Positions 28,913 through 37,914 of a stretch of 59,985 bases of DNA are shown piece after piece. Numbering within the stretch: the first letter of the stretch is position 1; every line of letters starts with the position of its first letter. Made by a program: the position numbers and the translations under genes. The notes under the pieces were generated by a model. That model saw only the letters and a list, made by a program, of their open reading frames with translations. It was not told where the DNA came from and searched no databases. Source of the stretch: Streptosporangiaceae bacterium (GTDB lineage Bacteria > Actinomycetota > Actinomycetes > Streptosporangiales > Streptosporangiaceae); contig JAFAZE010000090.1 of the NCBI GenBank assembly GCA_019239975.1, forward strand, positions 1 to 59,985. Direction: 5' to 3'.

Positions 28913-29020
28913 CTAGCCCCGGCGCCCGGCGGGGCTGCCCGCCGGGTCCGGCTCAAGCGCCGAAAGCACTCCTCTGACGGCCTCATGGTCGTGCCGGAGT
29001 ACCTCGATCGCGTCAATCAT
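28913..29020 (-). pseudogene. N-terminal fragment of a hemerythrin HHE-domain protein
   Basis: A 35-residue frame begins MIDAIEVLRHDHEAVRGVL, matching the first helix of the two full HHE proteins in this window (DAIELLRRDHEEVKAML and DVFDVLRKDHEEVKQML). It then ends in PAGSPAGRRG. It keeps an excellent ribosome binding site (GAGGAGGT) yet lacks all later iron ligands. Either a truncated remnant or a genuine short peptide. Confidence 0.6.
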
Positions 29021-29088
29021 CGGTACCTCCTCTATTTTCGGCTTCCCGCCTGGAACCGGGCAAACATCCAACGCGGTACTGTTTCGGG

Positions 29089-30393
29089 ATGCCGCATCCC
29101 GCATCGAACGCGTATCCCGCCGAGCCGCCGGGCGCCCAGTCGGCCGCGCTGCCGGGCGCCCAGCCCGCCGCGCCGCCGGATGTGGCGGACAGGCTCAGGG
29201 ACATCCAGGCGATCACCGACGCCGCCCTTTCCCGCCTCGACGCGCAGAATCTGCTCGATGAGCTGCTCGACCGCGTAAAGGCCGTCCTGAAGGCCGACAC
29301 GGCCGCGGTCCTGCTGCTCGACCGCTCGTCAGGCGAGCTGATCGCGACCGCCGCGAGCGGTATCGAGGAAGAGGTACGGCAAGGGGTCCGTATCCCGATC
29401 GGGAAAGGGTTCGCGGGACGCGTCGCCGCGGAGCGGCACCCGGTGATCCTTGATCACGTCGATCACAGCACGGTGATCAATCCGCTCCTGGAGGAGCGGG
29501 GGATCCGCGCGCTGCTCGGAGTCCCCCTGCTGGGGGGCGGGGCGGTGCTGGGGGTGCTGCATGTCGGCTCGCTGACCCCTCGCGTGTTCACCGCCGACGA
29601 AGCGGCGTTGCTGCAGCTCGCCGCCGACCGGGCCGCGCTGGCCGTGCAGTCGCTGATGTCCAGGGAGGATCGCCAGGCCGCCGTGGCGCTGCAGCGGAGC
29701 CTGGTCCCGTCGGCGCTGCCGGCGATTCCCGGCGTGCGAATGGCAGCTCGCTACGTCACCGGTGACGGCGCGGTCGGAGGCGACTGGTACGACGTATTCA
29801 TCCTCCCTTCGGGCGGGCTGGGCGTCGTGGTGGGAGACGTGGCGGGCTCCGGCCTGCGCGCGGCGGTCATCATGGGCCGGATGCGAAGCGCCCTGCGTGC
29901 TTATGCGCTCGAGGCCAGCGACCCCGCGGACGCGCTGAGCAGGCTCGACAGGAAGATCCAGTACTTCGAGCCCGATGCCATGGCCACCGTGTTGTACGCG
30001 GTGCTCGACCCCATCTCCGGCGGGATGGCCGTGTCGTCCGCCGGGCATATCCCGCCGGTCCTCGCCGTCCCCGGCCAGCCTGCCGAGCCGGCCGCCATCG
30101 CGGTGGACGTCCCGGTCGGCGTGGCCGACGCCGTCCAGCGGCACATCACCACCGTGCACGTTCCGCCGGGCGGCCTGGCCTGCTTCTACACCGACGGCCT
30201 TGTGGAGCGCCGGAACAGGTCGCTGGACGAGGGTATCTCCATGCTGTGCGCGGCTATCCGCACGTCATCCCCGGAGGAGGCGTGCGTTCAGGTGATGGGA
30301 GCCCTCATCGGTAACGAGCAGGTCCGCGACGACGTAGCCGTCGTGATGCTGCACCGTACCCGCGAGGCCGGCCGCACCCTCGAGCCCGCCTGA
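29089..30393 (+). CDS. GAF-domain PP2C (SpoIIE-type) phosphatase
   Basis: 434 residues. A Pro/Ala-rich N-terminus, then a GAF domain (about 40-190: LLDRSSGELIATAASG, GFAGRVAAERHPVIL, GVLHVGS) and a PP2C domain (about 205-425) with ALQRSLVP, VGGDWYDVFIL, VVVGDVAGSGL, SSAGHIPPVL and CFYTDGLVERR. The metal-binding aspartates are present. It probably senses a small ligand through GAF and dephosphorylates a STAS antagonist such as the protein at 31836-32186, 1.4 kb away. The start has only a weak ribosome site. Confidence 0.9.
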   Translation: MPHPASNAYPAEPPGAQSAALPGAQPAAPPDVADRLRDIQAITDAALSRLDAQNLLDELLDRVKAVLKADTAAVLLLDRSSGELIATAASGIEEEVRQGVRIPIGKGFAGRVAAERHPVILDHVDHSTVINPLLEERGIRALLGVPLLGGGAVLGVLHVGSLTPRVFTADEAALLQLAADRAALAVQSLMSREDRQAAVALQRSLVPSALPAIPGVRMAARYVTGDGAVGGDWYDVFILPSGGLGVVVGDVAGSGLRAAVIMGRMRSALRAYALEASDPADALSRLDRKIQYFEPDAMATVLYAVLDPISGGMAVSSAGHIPPVLAVPGQPAEPAAIAVDVPVGVADAVQRHITTVHVPPGGLACFYTDGLVERRNRSLDEGISMLCAAIRTSSPEEACVQVMGALIGNEQVRDDVAVVMLHRTREAGRTLEPA

Positions 30394-30435
30394 CCGGACC
30401 GGCGAAACCGGCGAAGCGGCGCAGGGCTCCGGCGG

Positions 30436-31620
30436 CTAGGCGGCCATCGCGCCCCGGGCGCTGTCGTAGACGGCTGCCGTCTCCCGTGCGATCCGGTCCC
30501 ATGAGTAGCGGGACCTGGCGCGGTCGGCGGCCGCGACGCTGTAGGCCTCCAGCAGCATCGGGTGCGCGAGGAGCTGCCTGATCTTGCTGGCGAGGAGCGC
30601 CGGGCGGCCGGGCGGGACCAGGATGCCGGTGGTGCCGTCGACCACGGCGTCGACCTGTCCGCCCACGGCGGACGCCACGACCGGCGTGCCGCACGCCATC
30701 GCCTCGAGCGATACCGTGCCGGTCGGCTCGTACTCGGGGGTGCTGACCAGCAGGTCGGCGGAGCGCATCAGCGCCGGCAGTTCGTGGCGGCCGACATGGC
30801 CAGCGAACATCACGCGGTCGGAGACCCCCAGCGCGGCGGCGAGCCTGGCCAGGCCGGGGTACTCCTTGTCCCTGGACAGTTCCGTACGCGGCGGGCCGCC
30901 GGCCACGACAAGCTCGGCGCTCGGCACGCGGGTCAGCGCCCTCAGCAGCGTGTCGATCGGCTTGGTGTTGCTCAGCTCCGTCACCGTTATCAGCCGGGGC
31001 CGTCCGTTCCGGCTGGCCACGGGGCCCTCGGGCGCGAACTCGTCGGTGTCGATCCCGCAGGGGACAACCTTGATCGACTTGCGGGGCACGCCCAGCCGCG
31101 TCAGATCCGACTCCTCGTCGGAGCTGGCGGCCAGCACCGCGGTGGCGCTGCGTCCGATGGCGGGCTCCAGCCGGATCCGCTCGATTCCGGCGGCCTCGGG
31201 TATGACCCGGTGGCGGCGTTCCGCGACACCCAGCGAGTAGAAGGTCTGCACGACCGGGACGCCCAGGCCGCGCGTCGCGGCGAGCGCCGCCAGGCCGCTG
31301 GTCCAGCGGAGAGCGTGCACGACATCCGGGCGCTCACGGCGCAGCCGTTCCTGCAGCCTGCCGGTGAACGCGGGCATCCGCTTCAAGAGGTCGGTATCGC
31401 CCGGCCCGGCCGCCGGGCCGAGGTGCTCAACGCGGACCCCCGGCTCCAGCTCTGCGTTGTCGGGCAGTTCGCAGCGATCTTTCCGCGCGTAAACGGTTAC
31501 CTCGTGCCCCTGGCCGGCAAGGCCGCGGGCAAGCTTGCTGAGCCGGACGTTGTCATCGTCTGCTCCGGCGGCCGAACCGTGCAGCGGGGTTGCATTCTGG
31601 GCTATCAGCGCGATCTTCAT
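30436..31620 (-). CDS. GT4 family glycosyltransferase
   Basis: 394 residues, GT-B fold. The N-terminal domain begins MKIALIAQNATPLHG with GADDDNVRLSKLARGLA. The C-terminal nucleotide-sugar domain has VVPCGIDTDEF, AELVVAGGPP and the EX7E-type block EYEPTGTVSLEAMACGTPVVAS. It is closely similar in plan to the GT4 at 43527-44738 (MRIALVSEHASPL, WYEPFGIASVEAMACG), so it may belong to the same surface-glycan pathway. The ATG follows GAGGAG. Donor and acceptor unknown. Confidence 0.9.
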   Translation of the reverse strand: MKIALIAQNATPLHGSAAGADDDNVRLSKLARGLAGQGHEVTVYARKDRCELPDNAELEPGVRVEHLGPAAGPGDTDLLKRMPAFTGRLQERLRRERPDVVHALRWTSGLAALAATRGLGVPVVQTFYSLGVAERRHRVIPEAAGIERIRLEPAIGRSATAVLAASSDEESDLTRLGVPRKSIKVVPCGIDTDEFAPEGPVASRNGRPRLITVTELSNTKPIDTLLRALTRVPSAELVVAGGPPRTELSRDKEYPGLARLAAALGVSDRVMFAGHVGRHELPALMRSADLLVSTPEYEPTGTVSLEAMACGTPVVASAVGGQVDAVVDGTTGILVPPGRPALLASKIRQLLAHPMLLEAYSVAAADRARSRYSWDRIARETAAVYDSARGAMAA

Positions 31621-31835
31621 GGCGTGGTCTCCTCACCCGGCGGGACTACGCCCTTCACGGCGGGCTGGCGAGTCGTCCGGGGGGACCAGAAGCGGTGACC
31701 TGAGCCGTACGAGCACGCACGCCGCTAGGGCGCGGATCGTGCCTGCGTCGTAGGCACCGCTGAGGACAGCATATCCCAGATGCGGCGCGTGCAAACCCTC
31801 TTCGGTGAGGACTAACCGGCCGTATCCGGCAAGCA

Positions 31836-32186
31836 CTAGTCGGCCGTGGCTTCCTGCACGCTCGAATACACGGGAATTAGCTGGTCAGCAGCAGTCAGGC
31901 GGAGCATCTTGGCCACCGCCTCGCGCGGGCGCGCCAGCGCGAGCACACCGCCCTGCCGGTCGAGCACCCGGTTCGCCCGGAGGATCACGTGCAGCGCCGA
32001 AGAATCCATGAACCGCAGCGCGGAAAGATCGATGATCATCATGTGCGGCTGCTTGGCGACCTCGCCGTCCAGAACGTCGCGCAGCGAGTCGCTGTTGGTC
32101 ACGTCAGCTTCGCCGGCGAGTTCCACCAGGGTGTACGGCTCCCCAGCGGACTCCCGGGCCGTGACGGACGCCGTGAGCAGGTCCAC
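31836..32186 (-). CDS. STAS-domain anti-sigma-factor antagonist
   Basis: 116 residues, one STAS domain. LVELAGEADVTNSDSLRDVL, MIIDLSALRFMDSSALHVIL and LRLTAADQLIPVYSSVQEA are typical. The canonical phosphorylation site DSS is intact, so it can be switched by a serine kinase such as the neighbouring HATPase protein and a PP2C phosphatase. The start is GTG at 32184-32186. It lies 52 nt downstream of the MEDS/HATPase gene on the same strand. Confidence 0.9.
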   Translation of the reverse strand: MDLLTASVTARESAGEPYTLVELAGEADVTNSDSLRDVLDGEVAKQPHMMIIDLSALRFMDSSALHVILRANRVLDRQGGVLALARPREAVAKMLRLTAADQLIPVYSSVQEATAD

Positions 32187-32238
32187 ACCCGAGTTGTACC
32201 ACAGGATCCCATCCCCGGGAGACCCGCATCCTTCCGAT

Positions 32239-33180
32239 TCAGAGCGGGTTCAGAGCCATGTGCATCCGCACTGTGGTCCCGTTGGAATCCGACCGCAGTT
32301 CGACCAGGTCACAGAGCTGGTGGACAAGCCAAAGCCCGTGCCCGCCGGCCGCGTCGGGGGCGGGTCGGCGGCGGCCGGCGAGGGGGTCGGTGATCGTGCC
32401 CTCGTCGTGAATCTCACAGACGATCTCGTCGTCGTCACGCCAGATGCTCAGCGTTCCCGGCGACCGGGCATGACGAAGCGTGTTGGCGGCCACCTCGCTG
32501 ACCGCCAGCACGAGGTCGGCGGCGCGAGCGTCCGTCAGCCCGGCATCCCTGGCATGTTTCTCCACCAGGGCGCGGACCTCTGACAGGTCGGTGGTGTAAG
32601 TGAAGGACATGGCATCATGAGGCGGGCACGGCAGCGGCGAGCTGCAACTGGATGGAAGGCCAAGCGGACCTGAGTACGCGGCGCTGGCCTCCCGCAGCCC
32701 GTCGCAGAGCAGTTCCGGATGCGTCTGGTGTGCTTGGGCGATCACCGCGGGATCGAGCCGGGCGGTGTCGTAAGGGCAGAGAATATCCGCGTCCGCTCCG
32801 GCGAAAGCGAGGTTGATCAGGGCCTCGTGCTTGGTGGCCTCGCGGAGCTCGGCGGCCGTGCGGGTCTCCCAGACCGGCTCGCCCACGTAACGAACGTGGC
32901 GGCCGCTGTGCTCGTCGACGAACGCGCGCACCCGCGGAATGATCCACGCCGGGTTGCGGCCCATGGCCGTCATGTCCGCGAACCTGACCCGGCCGGCGTC
33001 CGGCCCGAGCGCCTCCCGCAGCAGGGCAGCCTTGGCCGCGGGCACGGCCACGAAAGCCGGCTCGCCGGCCTCCAGCCCCTCGCGGAGAAACCCTGCGATG
33101 GGGGTCACATAGTCGTCCTCTGTGCGGTAGAACAGCGCGGCGTGGCCGAAGGTCCCCTGCGCCACCGCGGATTCAGCCAC
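32239..33180 (-). CDS. MEDS-domain anti-sigma regulatory serine kinase (RsbW-like)
   Basis: 313 residues. The N-terminal MEDS domain (about 10-165) begins GHAALFYRTEDDYVTPIAGFL and has CPYDTARLDP. A C-terminal HATPase_c_2 domain (about 190-310) has the N box VSEVAANTLRHA and the G box GGHGLWLVHQLCDL. MEDS domains are proposed to sense C1 or similar metabolites; the ATPase half binds a sigma factor or phosphorylates STAS partners. GTG 33178-33180 overlaps the upstream STAS gene by 8 nt, and a second STAS gene follows, giving STAS-kinase-STAS. Confidence 0.9.
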   Translation of the reverse strand: MAESAVAQGTFGHAALFYRTEDDYVTPIAGFLREGLEAGEPAFVAVPAAKAALLREALGPDAGRVRFADMTAMGRNPAWIIPRVRAFVDEHSGRHVRYVGEPVWETRTAAELREATKHEALINLAFAGADADILCPYDTARLDPAVIAQAHQTHPELLCDGLREASAAYSGPLGLPSSCSSPLPCPPHDAMSFTYTTDLSEVRALVEKHARDAGLTDARAADLVLAVSEVAANTLRHARSPGTLSIWRDDDEIVCEIHDEGTITDPLAGRRRPAPDAAGGHGLWLVHQLCDLVELRSDSNGTTVRMHMALNPL

Positions 33181-33553
33181 TGCTCACCTCCAGAGCGGTG
33201 TAGTCCGCCCAGCAGAACTCCATCGTGCGCCGCATCGCCGCGGGGGCGCCACGCACCACCATGCGCCGTCCCGGGCCGAGCGTCGCCGCGGCGAGCACGA
33301 GGCTACGCGTCGCCGCGACGTCGATGAACCGCAGCCCGGACAGGTCAACATGGATGTCGGTAACGACGGGCTTCGCGGCCAGCCCGGCCAGCACCGCGCA
33401 CAGGGCAGCCTCGGCCCGCAGGTCAGCCTCCCCGGTGAGCTCGAGCAGCACCTGCCCTGGCGGGCGGCACTGCTTTATGATCCGCAGCGTCCCCTCGTCG
33501 CTGACCAAATCGGAAACCATGTCCTGCCGCTCCGACCACGCGTCGCTAACCAT
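33173..33553 (-). CDS. STAS-domain protein lacking the usual phospho-serine
   Basis: 126 residues. RPPGQVLLELTGEADLRAEAAL and DIHVDLSGLRFIDVAATRSLVLAA define a STAS domain, but the residues after FID are VAAT instead of SSG/SSA, so the serine phosphorylated in SpoIIAA-type antagonists is absent. It may be a constitutive binding partner or decoy for the kinase whose start it overlaps. ATG 33551-33553 is used; a GTG one codon upstream also exists. Confidence 0.85.
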   Translation of the reverse strand: MVSDAWSERQDMVSDLVSDEGTLRIIKQCRPPGQVLLELTGEADLRAEAALCAVLAGLAAKPVVTDIHVDLSGLRFIDVAATRSLVLAAATLGPGRRMVVRGAPAAMRRTMEFCWADYTALEVSSG

Positions 33554-33822
33554 CACCGGCCACCCTACACCGGCGTTATCACCCTTGCTGCTATGCCCAG
33601 ATCATGGTCATCCATTCGGGCGGACTGCCCGCTTACTTCCCGGTGCCCGGCGGGGCCCCGGTGAGCGGTTCCGGCGGCGGCCGGATCCGCAGTGCGCACG
33701 CCGCTACATAAGCCTTACCTATGTGTATCTTCCGTGTGCCGGGTAGTTGACATCCGTGGTACTCGCCCGGGCCTGCGAATGATCGAAAGGCTTTGACGCG
33801 GCCCTATAACCGGGAGGTAACG

Positions 33823-34002
33823 ATGCGGATCGGAGCCGTACTGCTGCTGGTATGGCTGGTGATCGGGGCCATCGCGGCAGGCCAGCGTAATTATTACGGC
33901 AACTCGGCACCTAGCTGCGCGAACGCGGGAACGATCGTGGCGACGATCGCCGCCGGGCCGCTGAACTACGCCGGGGCGAACCCAAAGGTCACCTGCAGGT
34001 AG
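33823..34002 (+). CDS. Small conserved-looking membrane or secreted protein
   Basis: 59 residues from ATG 33823, with GGGAGGTAACG directly upstream. MRIGAVLLLVWLVIGAIAAGQ is a single hydrophobic segment, followed by QRNYYGNSAP and a Cys-containing tail (PSCANAG, PKVTCR). It looks like the small actinobacterial proteins with an N-terminal helix and two external cysteines. Function unknown. The region 33554-33822 upstream holds no other gene; it is AT-richer than its surroundings. Confidence 0.72.
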   Translation: MRIGAVLLLVWLVIGAIAAGQRNYYGNSAPSCANAGTIVATIAAGPLNYAGANPKVTCR

Positions 34003-34083
34003 GCGCCCTGTACGGCGGAAAGGCGAGGGTGACACGGCCGTTCCAGAAGTTATTTATACGGAACGAGCGGTGGCTCACCCTGA

Positions 34084-34596
34084 TCACGGCTGAGAATCCG
34101 CGCGAGCGGCGAGCCGTCCCTCCAGCCCGTCGAGGACTGCCTGGAGACCGAACTCGAAACTGCCAGCAGGCGCGGCGGCGTACTCGGCGGATGGCAACCC
34201 GATGCGGGCGCGCAGCCGCGGGAACTGCGCGCCGATCTCGATGATCTTCGCGCGGCTCGCCTGCATCCGCGCCGCGCCATCGCCGCCATCGCGCACCAGC
34301 TTCCTTGTGAAAGAGACCGCCGCGGCCGGCCCGAGCGCATTGCCGAGCACGAATGTGAACACAGCGGACGCAGCCTGGTCGGCCTCGGCCCCGGCGAAGC
34401 CGGCCGCCTCGTAGACGGCGAGGCCGTGGTCGTCGTGCCGGGCCTTGCCGGGCCCGTAGAGCTGGTAGGAGCCGAAGGCCTGGACCAGCCAGGGGTGCCG
34501 GGTCAGCATCGCGTACTGGCTGGCGGCCATCCGGTGCGCGGCCGCCGAACTGCTCATGGTGACGGAACGGGACTTCGCCATCGTCGTCGCCTCCAA
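34084..34596 (-). pseudogene. TetR-family regulator, DNA-binding domain deleted
   Basis: The readable part (YAMLTRHPWLVQAFGSYQLYGP, FTFVLGNALGPAAAVSFTRKL, GSFEFGLQAVLDGLEGRLA) is the C-terminal ligand-binding domain of a TetR regulator. There is no helix-turn-helix: within 15-20 codons of the right end the homology stops and serine-hydrolase sequence begins on the other strand. A GGAGG before ATG 34579-34581 could still allow translation of a 165-residue stump. It cannot bind DNA as a normal TetR. Confidence 0.75.
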
Positions 34597-34981
34597 GCAT
34601 CCCGTGCAACCAGGCGATCGTCCGCTGGGCGCTGGAGCACTACCTGGGCGTGGCCGACCGCGACCCGGAGCCGGAGCCGTACGATGAGGCGCGCGCCGCG
34701 GAGGTCGCCGGCCCCTACGAGAACGACGCGATGATGGTCACCATCACCACCGACGGCAGCCAGCTCTCGCTGGAGGTCCTGCTCAACCGGAGATCCGCGC
34801 GGCGTCCCAGACCGAGATGCCCGCCGACTACGACCCGTTCGACTTCGGCCTGCTCCCGGGGAACGAGTACATCATCACCAGTGACGCGCTCAAGGGCCAG
34901 CGCGGATTCTTCACGCGCGACGAGTCCGGCGCGGTCGTGGGCGCCGACCTGGCCGGACGGCTCTTCAGACGCCTGCCGTAA
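34597..34981 (+). pseudogene. C-terminal fragment of a beta-lactamase-family serine hydrolase, frameshifted
   Basis: From 34605 one frame reads NQAIVRWALEHYLGV and PYENDAMMVTITTDGSQLSL. One base appears lost at about 34786, after which another frame continues PEIRAASQTEMPADYDPFDF, GNEYIITSDALKGQRGFFTR and DLAGRLFRRLP to a stop at 34979-34981. These are the C-terminal beta domain of serine hydrolases; the catalytic SxxK half is absent. It starts immediately beside the truncated TetR gene. Confidence 0.75.
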
Positions 34982-35083
34982 ACCCAGCGTCCTCCGCGCC
35001 ACCAGACGGGTGCCACCGCCTGCGATCACTGAAACGTTTGCCTTAACTGCTGCCATAGCGCCAGTTATGGCAGACATTTCAAC

Positions 35084-35948
35084 TCACATGATCCCTTCCG
35101 GAACCTTCAGCTCGCGCAACGCGGCCGGGACCGCGGCGAGGATCAGCGCGCCGGTAAGGGCGAACGCGGCCGGGTAGCCGGTGCGGACGCAGATCAGGCC
35201 GAAGACGGCCGGGCCCGCGCCGTACCCGGCGTCGTAGGCGAGGTTCCACAGCGCGCTGGCCTTAGCCTCGGGCAGCTGCTCGATCAGCAGCGCGAGCGTC
35301 GCGTTCTCGATCACCCCGAACCCGGCGCCGAACAGCACGATGCCTGCGAAGATTACCGCGGGGCGAGCCCAGCATCATCGTGGCCATGCCGAGCGCCGCC
35401 ACGGCGAGCGCCGGGACGAGCAGCCGGGCGTGACCGTACCGGTCGCCGTGCCTGCCAGCCTGCCAGCGGCTGAGCGTGGCGGTGATCGCCTGCACGAGCA
35501 GGGCGGCCGAACACAGGTTGCTCGGGATGCCCTTCGCCAGCGGCAGGAACGAGTCGAGCACGCCGGCCGCGATGGTCGCGGCGGCGAAGATCAGCGGCAG
35601 CCGCAGGGCGGCGCCCGCCATCCGCCCGCGACCGCGGGCGCCCGGCATCTGCCCGGTGCGAGCGGTACGCCGTGCCTCGCGCCGCCCGGCAGCCAGCGGA
35701 TCGCCACCAGCGGCAGCAAGCCGACGGTGGCCGCCACCGCCGCGGCCGGGGCGGTCAGGTGGTGTCCGGCGAGCCAGACTCCGGCCGGCAGCGCGACTAC
35801 GGCCGGGACACCGGAGACGACCCCGAGCAGGCCGAGCCCTTCGCCGCGCCGTTCGGGAGGCAGCAGCTTGGCGGTGAGCGCGCCGGTGACCACGCCGCAC
35901 AAGCCGAAGCCGAGCCCGCGCACCAAGCTGCCGCGGCCAGCCCCGCGC
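35084..35948 (-). pseudogene. MFS transporter, 5' end deleted and frameshifted
   Basis: Three frames in series encode one MFS protein. Frame 1 (from about 35940) has VRGLGFGLCGVVTGALTAKL and LGVVSGVPAVVALPAGVWLA. A shift near 35650 leads to LRLPLIFAAATIAAGVLDSF and ARLLVPALAVAALGMATMML. A second shift in the GGGG run at about 35360 leads to VLFGAGFGVIENATLALLIE and the C-terminus at 35084. Roughly the first 100 residues are missing; the homology ends against MocR sequence on the other strand. Confidence 0.8.
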
Positions 35949-35949
35949 G

Positions 35950-36822
35950 GATGATCATCAGTACCGGCTTTGCGCAAGGAATCAACCTGGTACTGCGCGC
36001 CCTGGCCCGCCAGGGCGGCGTGACGTGCGTGGCCTTCGAAGACCCCGGCTACGGCAGCGCGCAGGCGGACGAAACAGTCCGCGGGGCCCTGGCGATGGGC
36101 ATCCGCGTCACCTACCTGCCGGTCGACGGGCAAGGCCTCGTGGCCGGCGAACTGGCGGCAAGCGGAGCCCAGGCCGTCGTGGTCACCCCGGCACACCAGT
36201 CCCCCACCGGGGTGGTCCTGTCCCCGCCCCGGCGGCACGCCCTGACCGACTGGGCACGGCGCAGTGGCGGGTACGTGATCGAGGACGACTACGACTCGGA
36301 GTTCCGCTACGACAAGGAACCCGTCGGCGCGCTGCAGGGCCTGGCCCCGGACCAGGTCTTCCTGCTCGGCACCGCCAGCAAGGCACTGGCGCCCGCGGTC
36401 CGCCTCGGCTGGGTCCACGCGCCCTCCCATCTGGCCGCAGCCGTCGCCGCGAAAAGGAGATGAGCGACCGCGGCTCCTGCATGCTCGACCAGCTCGCCCT
36501 GGCCACCCTGCTCACAACCGGCCGGTACGACCGCCACCTGCGCCGGATGCGGGCCGTCTACGCCGGCCGCCGGATCGCACTGACCGCCGCGTTCGCCAGA
36601 CACGTCCCCCGGGTCCAGCTCACCGGGCTCGCGGCCGGATTCCACGCTGTCGCGCCCTTGCCGCCCGGCGCCGACGAGACGGCGGTGATAGCCGCGGCGC
36701 GTGAACGGCGGGTCGGGCTGCACGGCATCGGCACCTACCGCGGCGATCCTGACACCGCGGCGCCGTCGGCGCTGGGTGATGGGCACCAGCCCCGCTGGCC
36801 GCTGCAGCACCACGCCTCATGA
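35950..36822 (+). pseudogene. MocR/PdxR-type regulator fragment (aminotransferase domain), frameshifted
   Basis: The frame from about 35952 gives IISTGFAQGINLVLRALA, VAFEDPGYGSAQ, VVVTPAHQSPTGVVL, VIEDDYDSEFRYD and the PLP-lysine region LGTASKALAPAVRLGW, all of the fold-I aminotransferase half of MocR regulators. The GntR winged helix is absent. A one-base shift in the A-run near 36452 moves the frame to SDRGSCMLDQLALATLL and LTGLAAGFHAVAPLP. The apparent stop lies inside repeat copy C, so the original 3' end is also lost. Confidence 0.8.
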
Positions 36823-36896
36823 CCGCGGAAGTCTGGGTGCCGCCGGCGACCCCGCGATTCCGCGATCATGGTAGCTGTCCGTTTTGTCCGGTTGGC
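36806..36896 (+). repeat. Dispersed 91-nt element, copy C
   Basis: It aligns without gaps over 91 nt to copy A at 5839-5929. It starts AGCACCACGCCTCATGACCG and ends CCGTTTTGTCCGGTTGGC. It has internal dyad symmetry: CATGACCGCGGAA on the left faces TTCCGCGATCATG on the right. It swallows the 3' end of the MocR pseudogene and ends just before the ECF41 gene. Confidence 0.8.
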
Positions 36897-36931
36897 GTGG
36901 AGGGCCCGGGCGCGCGAAGGCGCCGCGACGG

Positions 36932-37804
36932 TCACGCGACCCACGAGGGGACGGCCCGGGCCAGCCGGTCCGGGTCGGTCAGTACGCGGATCGCGGTGAT
37001 GGCGCCGCCGTTGACCGTGAAGGCCATGACCGTGACCGGCCGCCCGCCCACCGTGACAAGAACGCCCGGGAGGCCGTCGACGAGCACAGGATGGGCCAGC
37101 GCGCCCGGGCGTGCGCCGATCCGCGCCCGCGCCGCGACCTCGCCCGCGCCGCGCACGACATCGGCCCCCTCCGGACCCTGGGTGCGGAGCTCCACCTCCG
37201 GGGCGAGCACGGCGAGCAGCCCCGCGAGATCGCCCTGGCCGGCCGCCCCGAGGAACGCGTCGACGACCTCCCGGGCCGCCGCGTCCGCGGCCATCGCCGG
37301 AGTTCCCAGCCGGATCCGCCCGCGGGCCCGGCTGGCCAGCATCTTCGTGGCCGCGGTGCTCCGGCCGAGGATCGCGGCGATCGCGTCAAACGGGACCTCG
37401 AACACGTCGTGGAGCACGAACGACACCCGCTCCGCCGGGGTGAGGGCATTCATGACGACATACAGCGCGAGGCCGACAGAGTCCGCGAGCACGGCCTCGT
37501 GCTCGGGATCGATGTTCCGGGCCCCGGCCGCCTCGAGCGGTACCATCCCGACGCTGAGCTCGAGCGGCTGCTCGCGCCGTACCCTGCGCCTGCGCAGAGC
37601 GTCGAGGCAGATCCGCCCGGTCACGGTGGTGAGCCAGCCGCGCAAGTCCTCGATGCCCCCGCCGCCGGCGCGGACCAGGCGCAGCCACGCCTCCTGCACT
37701 GCGTCATCCGCGTCCGCGTGCGAGCCGAGCGTGCGGAACGCGATCGCGTGGAGATAGGGGCGATGGGTCTCAAACTCGGCGGCGAGCTGTTCTTCTTCGG
37801 TCAC
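36932..37804 (-). CDS. ECF41-type (SigJ-like) RNA polymerase sigma factor
   Basis: 290 residues. Sigma region 2 (FETHRPYLHAIAFRTLGSHA, DADDAVQEAWLRL) and region 4 (LTPAERVSFVLHDVFEVPFD, AAILGRSTAATKMLASRAR) are followed by a ~110-residue SnoaL-like C-terminal domain (VVDAFLGAAGQGDLAGLLAV, LTDPDRL), the signature of ECF41. That domain controls sigma activity in place of a separate anti-sigma. The start is GTG 37802-37804. It is divergent from a carboxymuconolactone-decarboxylase-like gene, the usual ECF41 partner and target. Confidence 0.92.
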   Translation of the reverse strand: MTEEEQLAAEFETHRPYLHAIAFRTLGSHADADDAVQEAWLRLVRAGGGGIEDLRGWLTTVTGRICLDALRRRRVRREQPLELSVGMVPLEAAGARNIDPEHEAVLADSVGLALYVVMNALTPAERVSFVLHDVFEVPFDAIAAILGRSTAATKMLASRARGRIRLGTPAMAADAAAREVVDAFLGAAGQGDLAGLLAVLAPEVELRTQGPEGADVVRGAGEVAARARIGARPGALAHPVLVDGLPGVLVTVGGRPVTVMAFTVNGGAITAIRVLTDPDRLARAVPSWVA

Positions 37805-37862
37805 GGTTCTTCCCGGTCGCGAGCGGTGGTGTCACTACAAGGACGCATCGCCCGGCGGCCAA

Positions 37863-37886
37863 GGTAACACTGGGGCCGGCGTTACC
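37863..37886. promoter_or_regulatory. Inverted repeat GGTAAC-N12-GTTACC in the ECF41/AhpD-like intergenic region
   Basis: Two 6-bp arms (37863-37868, 37881-37886) lie 29 bp upstream of the carboxymuconolactone-decarboxylase start, with CCCGTC just downstream. This could be an operator, or overlap the -35/-10 of an ECF promoter. The ECF41 -35 consensus TGTCACA is not seen at proper spacing. Confidence 0.35.
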
Positions 37887-37914
37887 TCCCGTCGCTGCCG
37901 GACGTCGTAGTGCC

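Noticed and set aside
34084..36822. Genomic island carrying functional antibiotic resistance (MFS and serine hydrolase)
   Set aside because: All four genes lack their 5' parts and three have frameshifts, so no functional resistance unit remains; no integrase or tRNA site was seen.
37830..37836. TGTCACT as an ECF41 -35 element
   Set aside because: It resembles TGTCACA but no CGTC occurs 16-17 nt downstream, so it was not annotated as a promoter.
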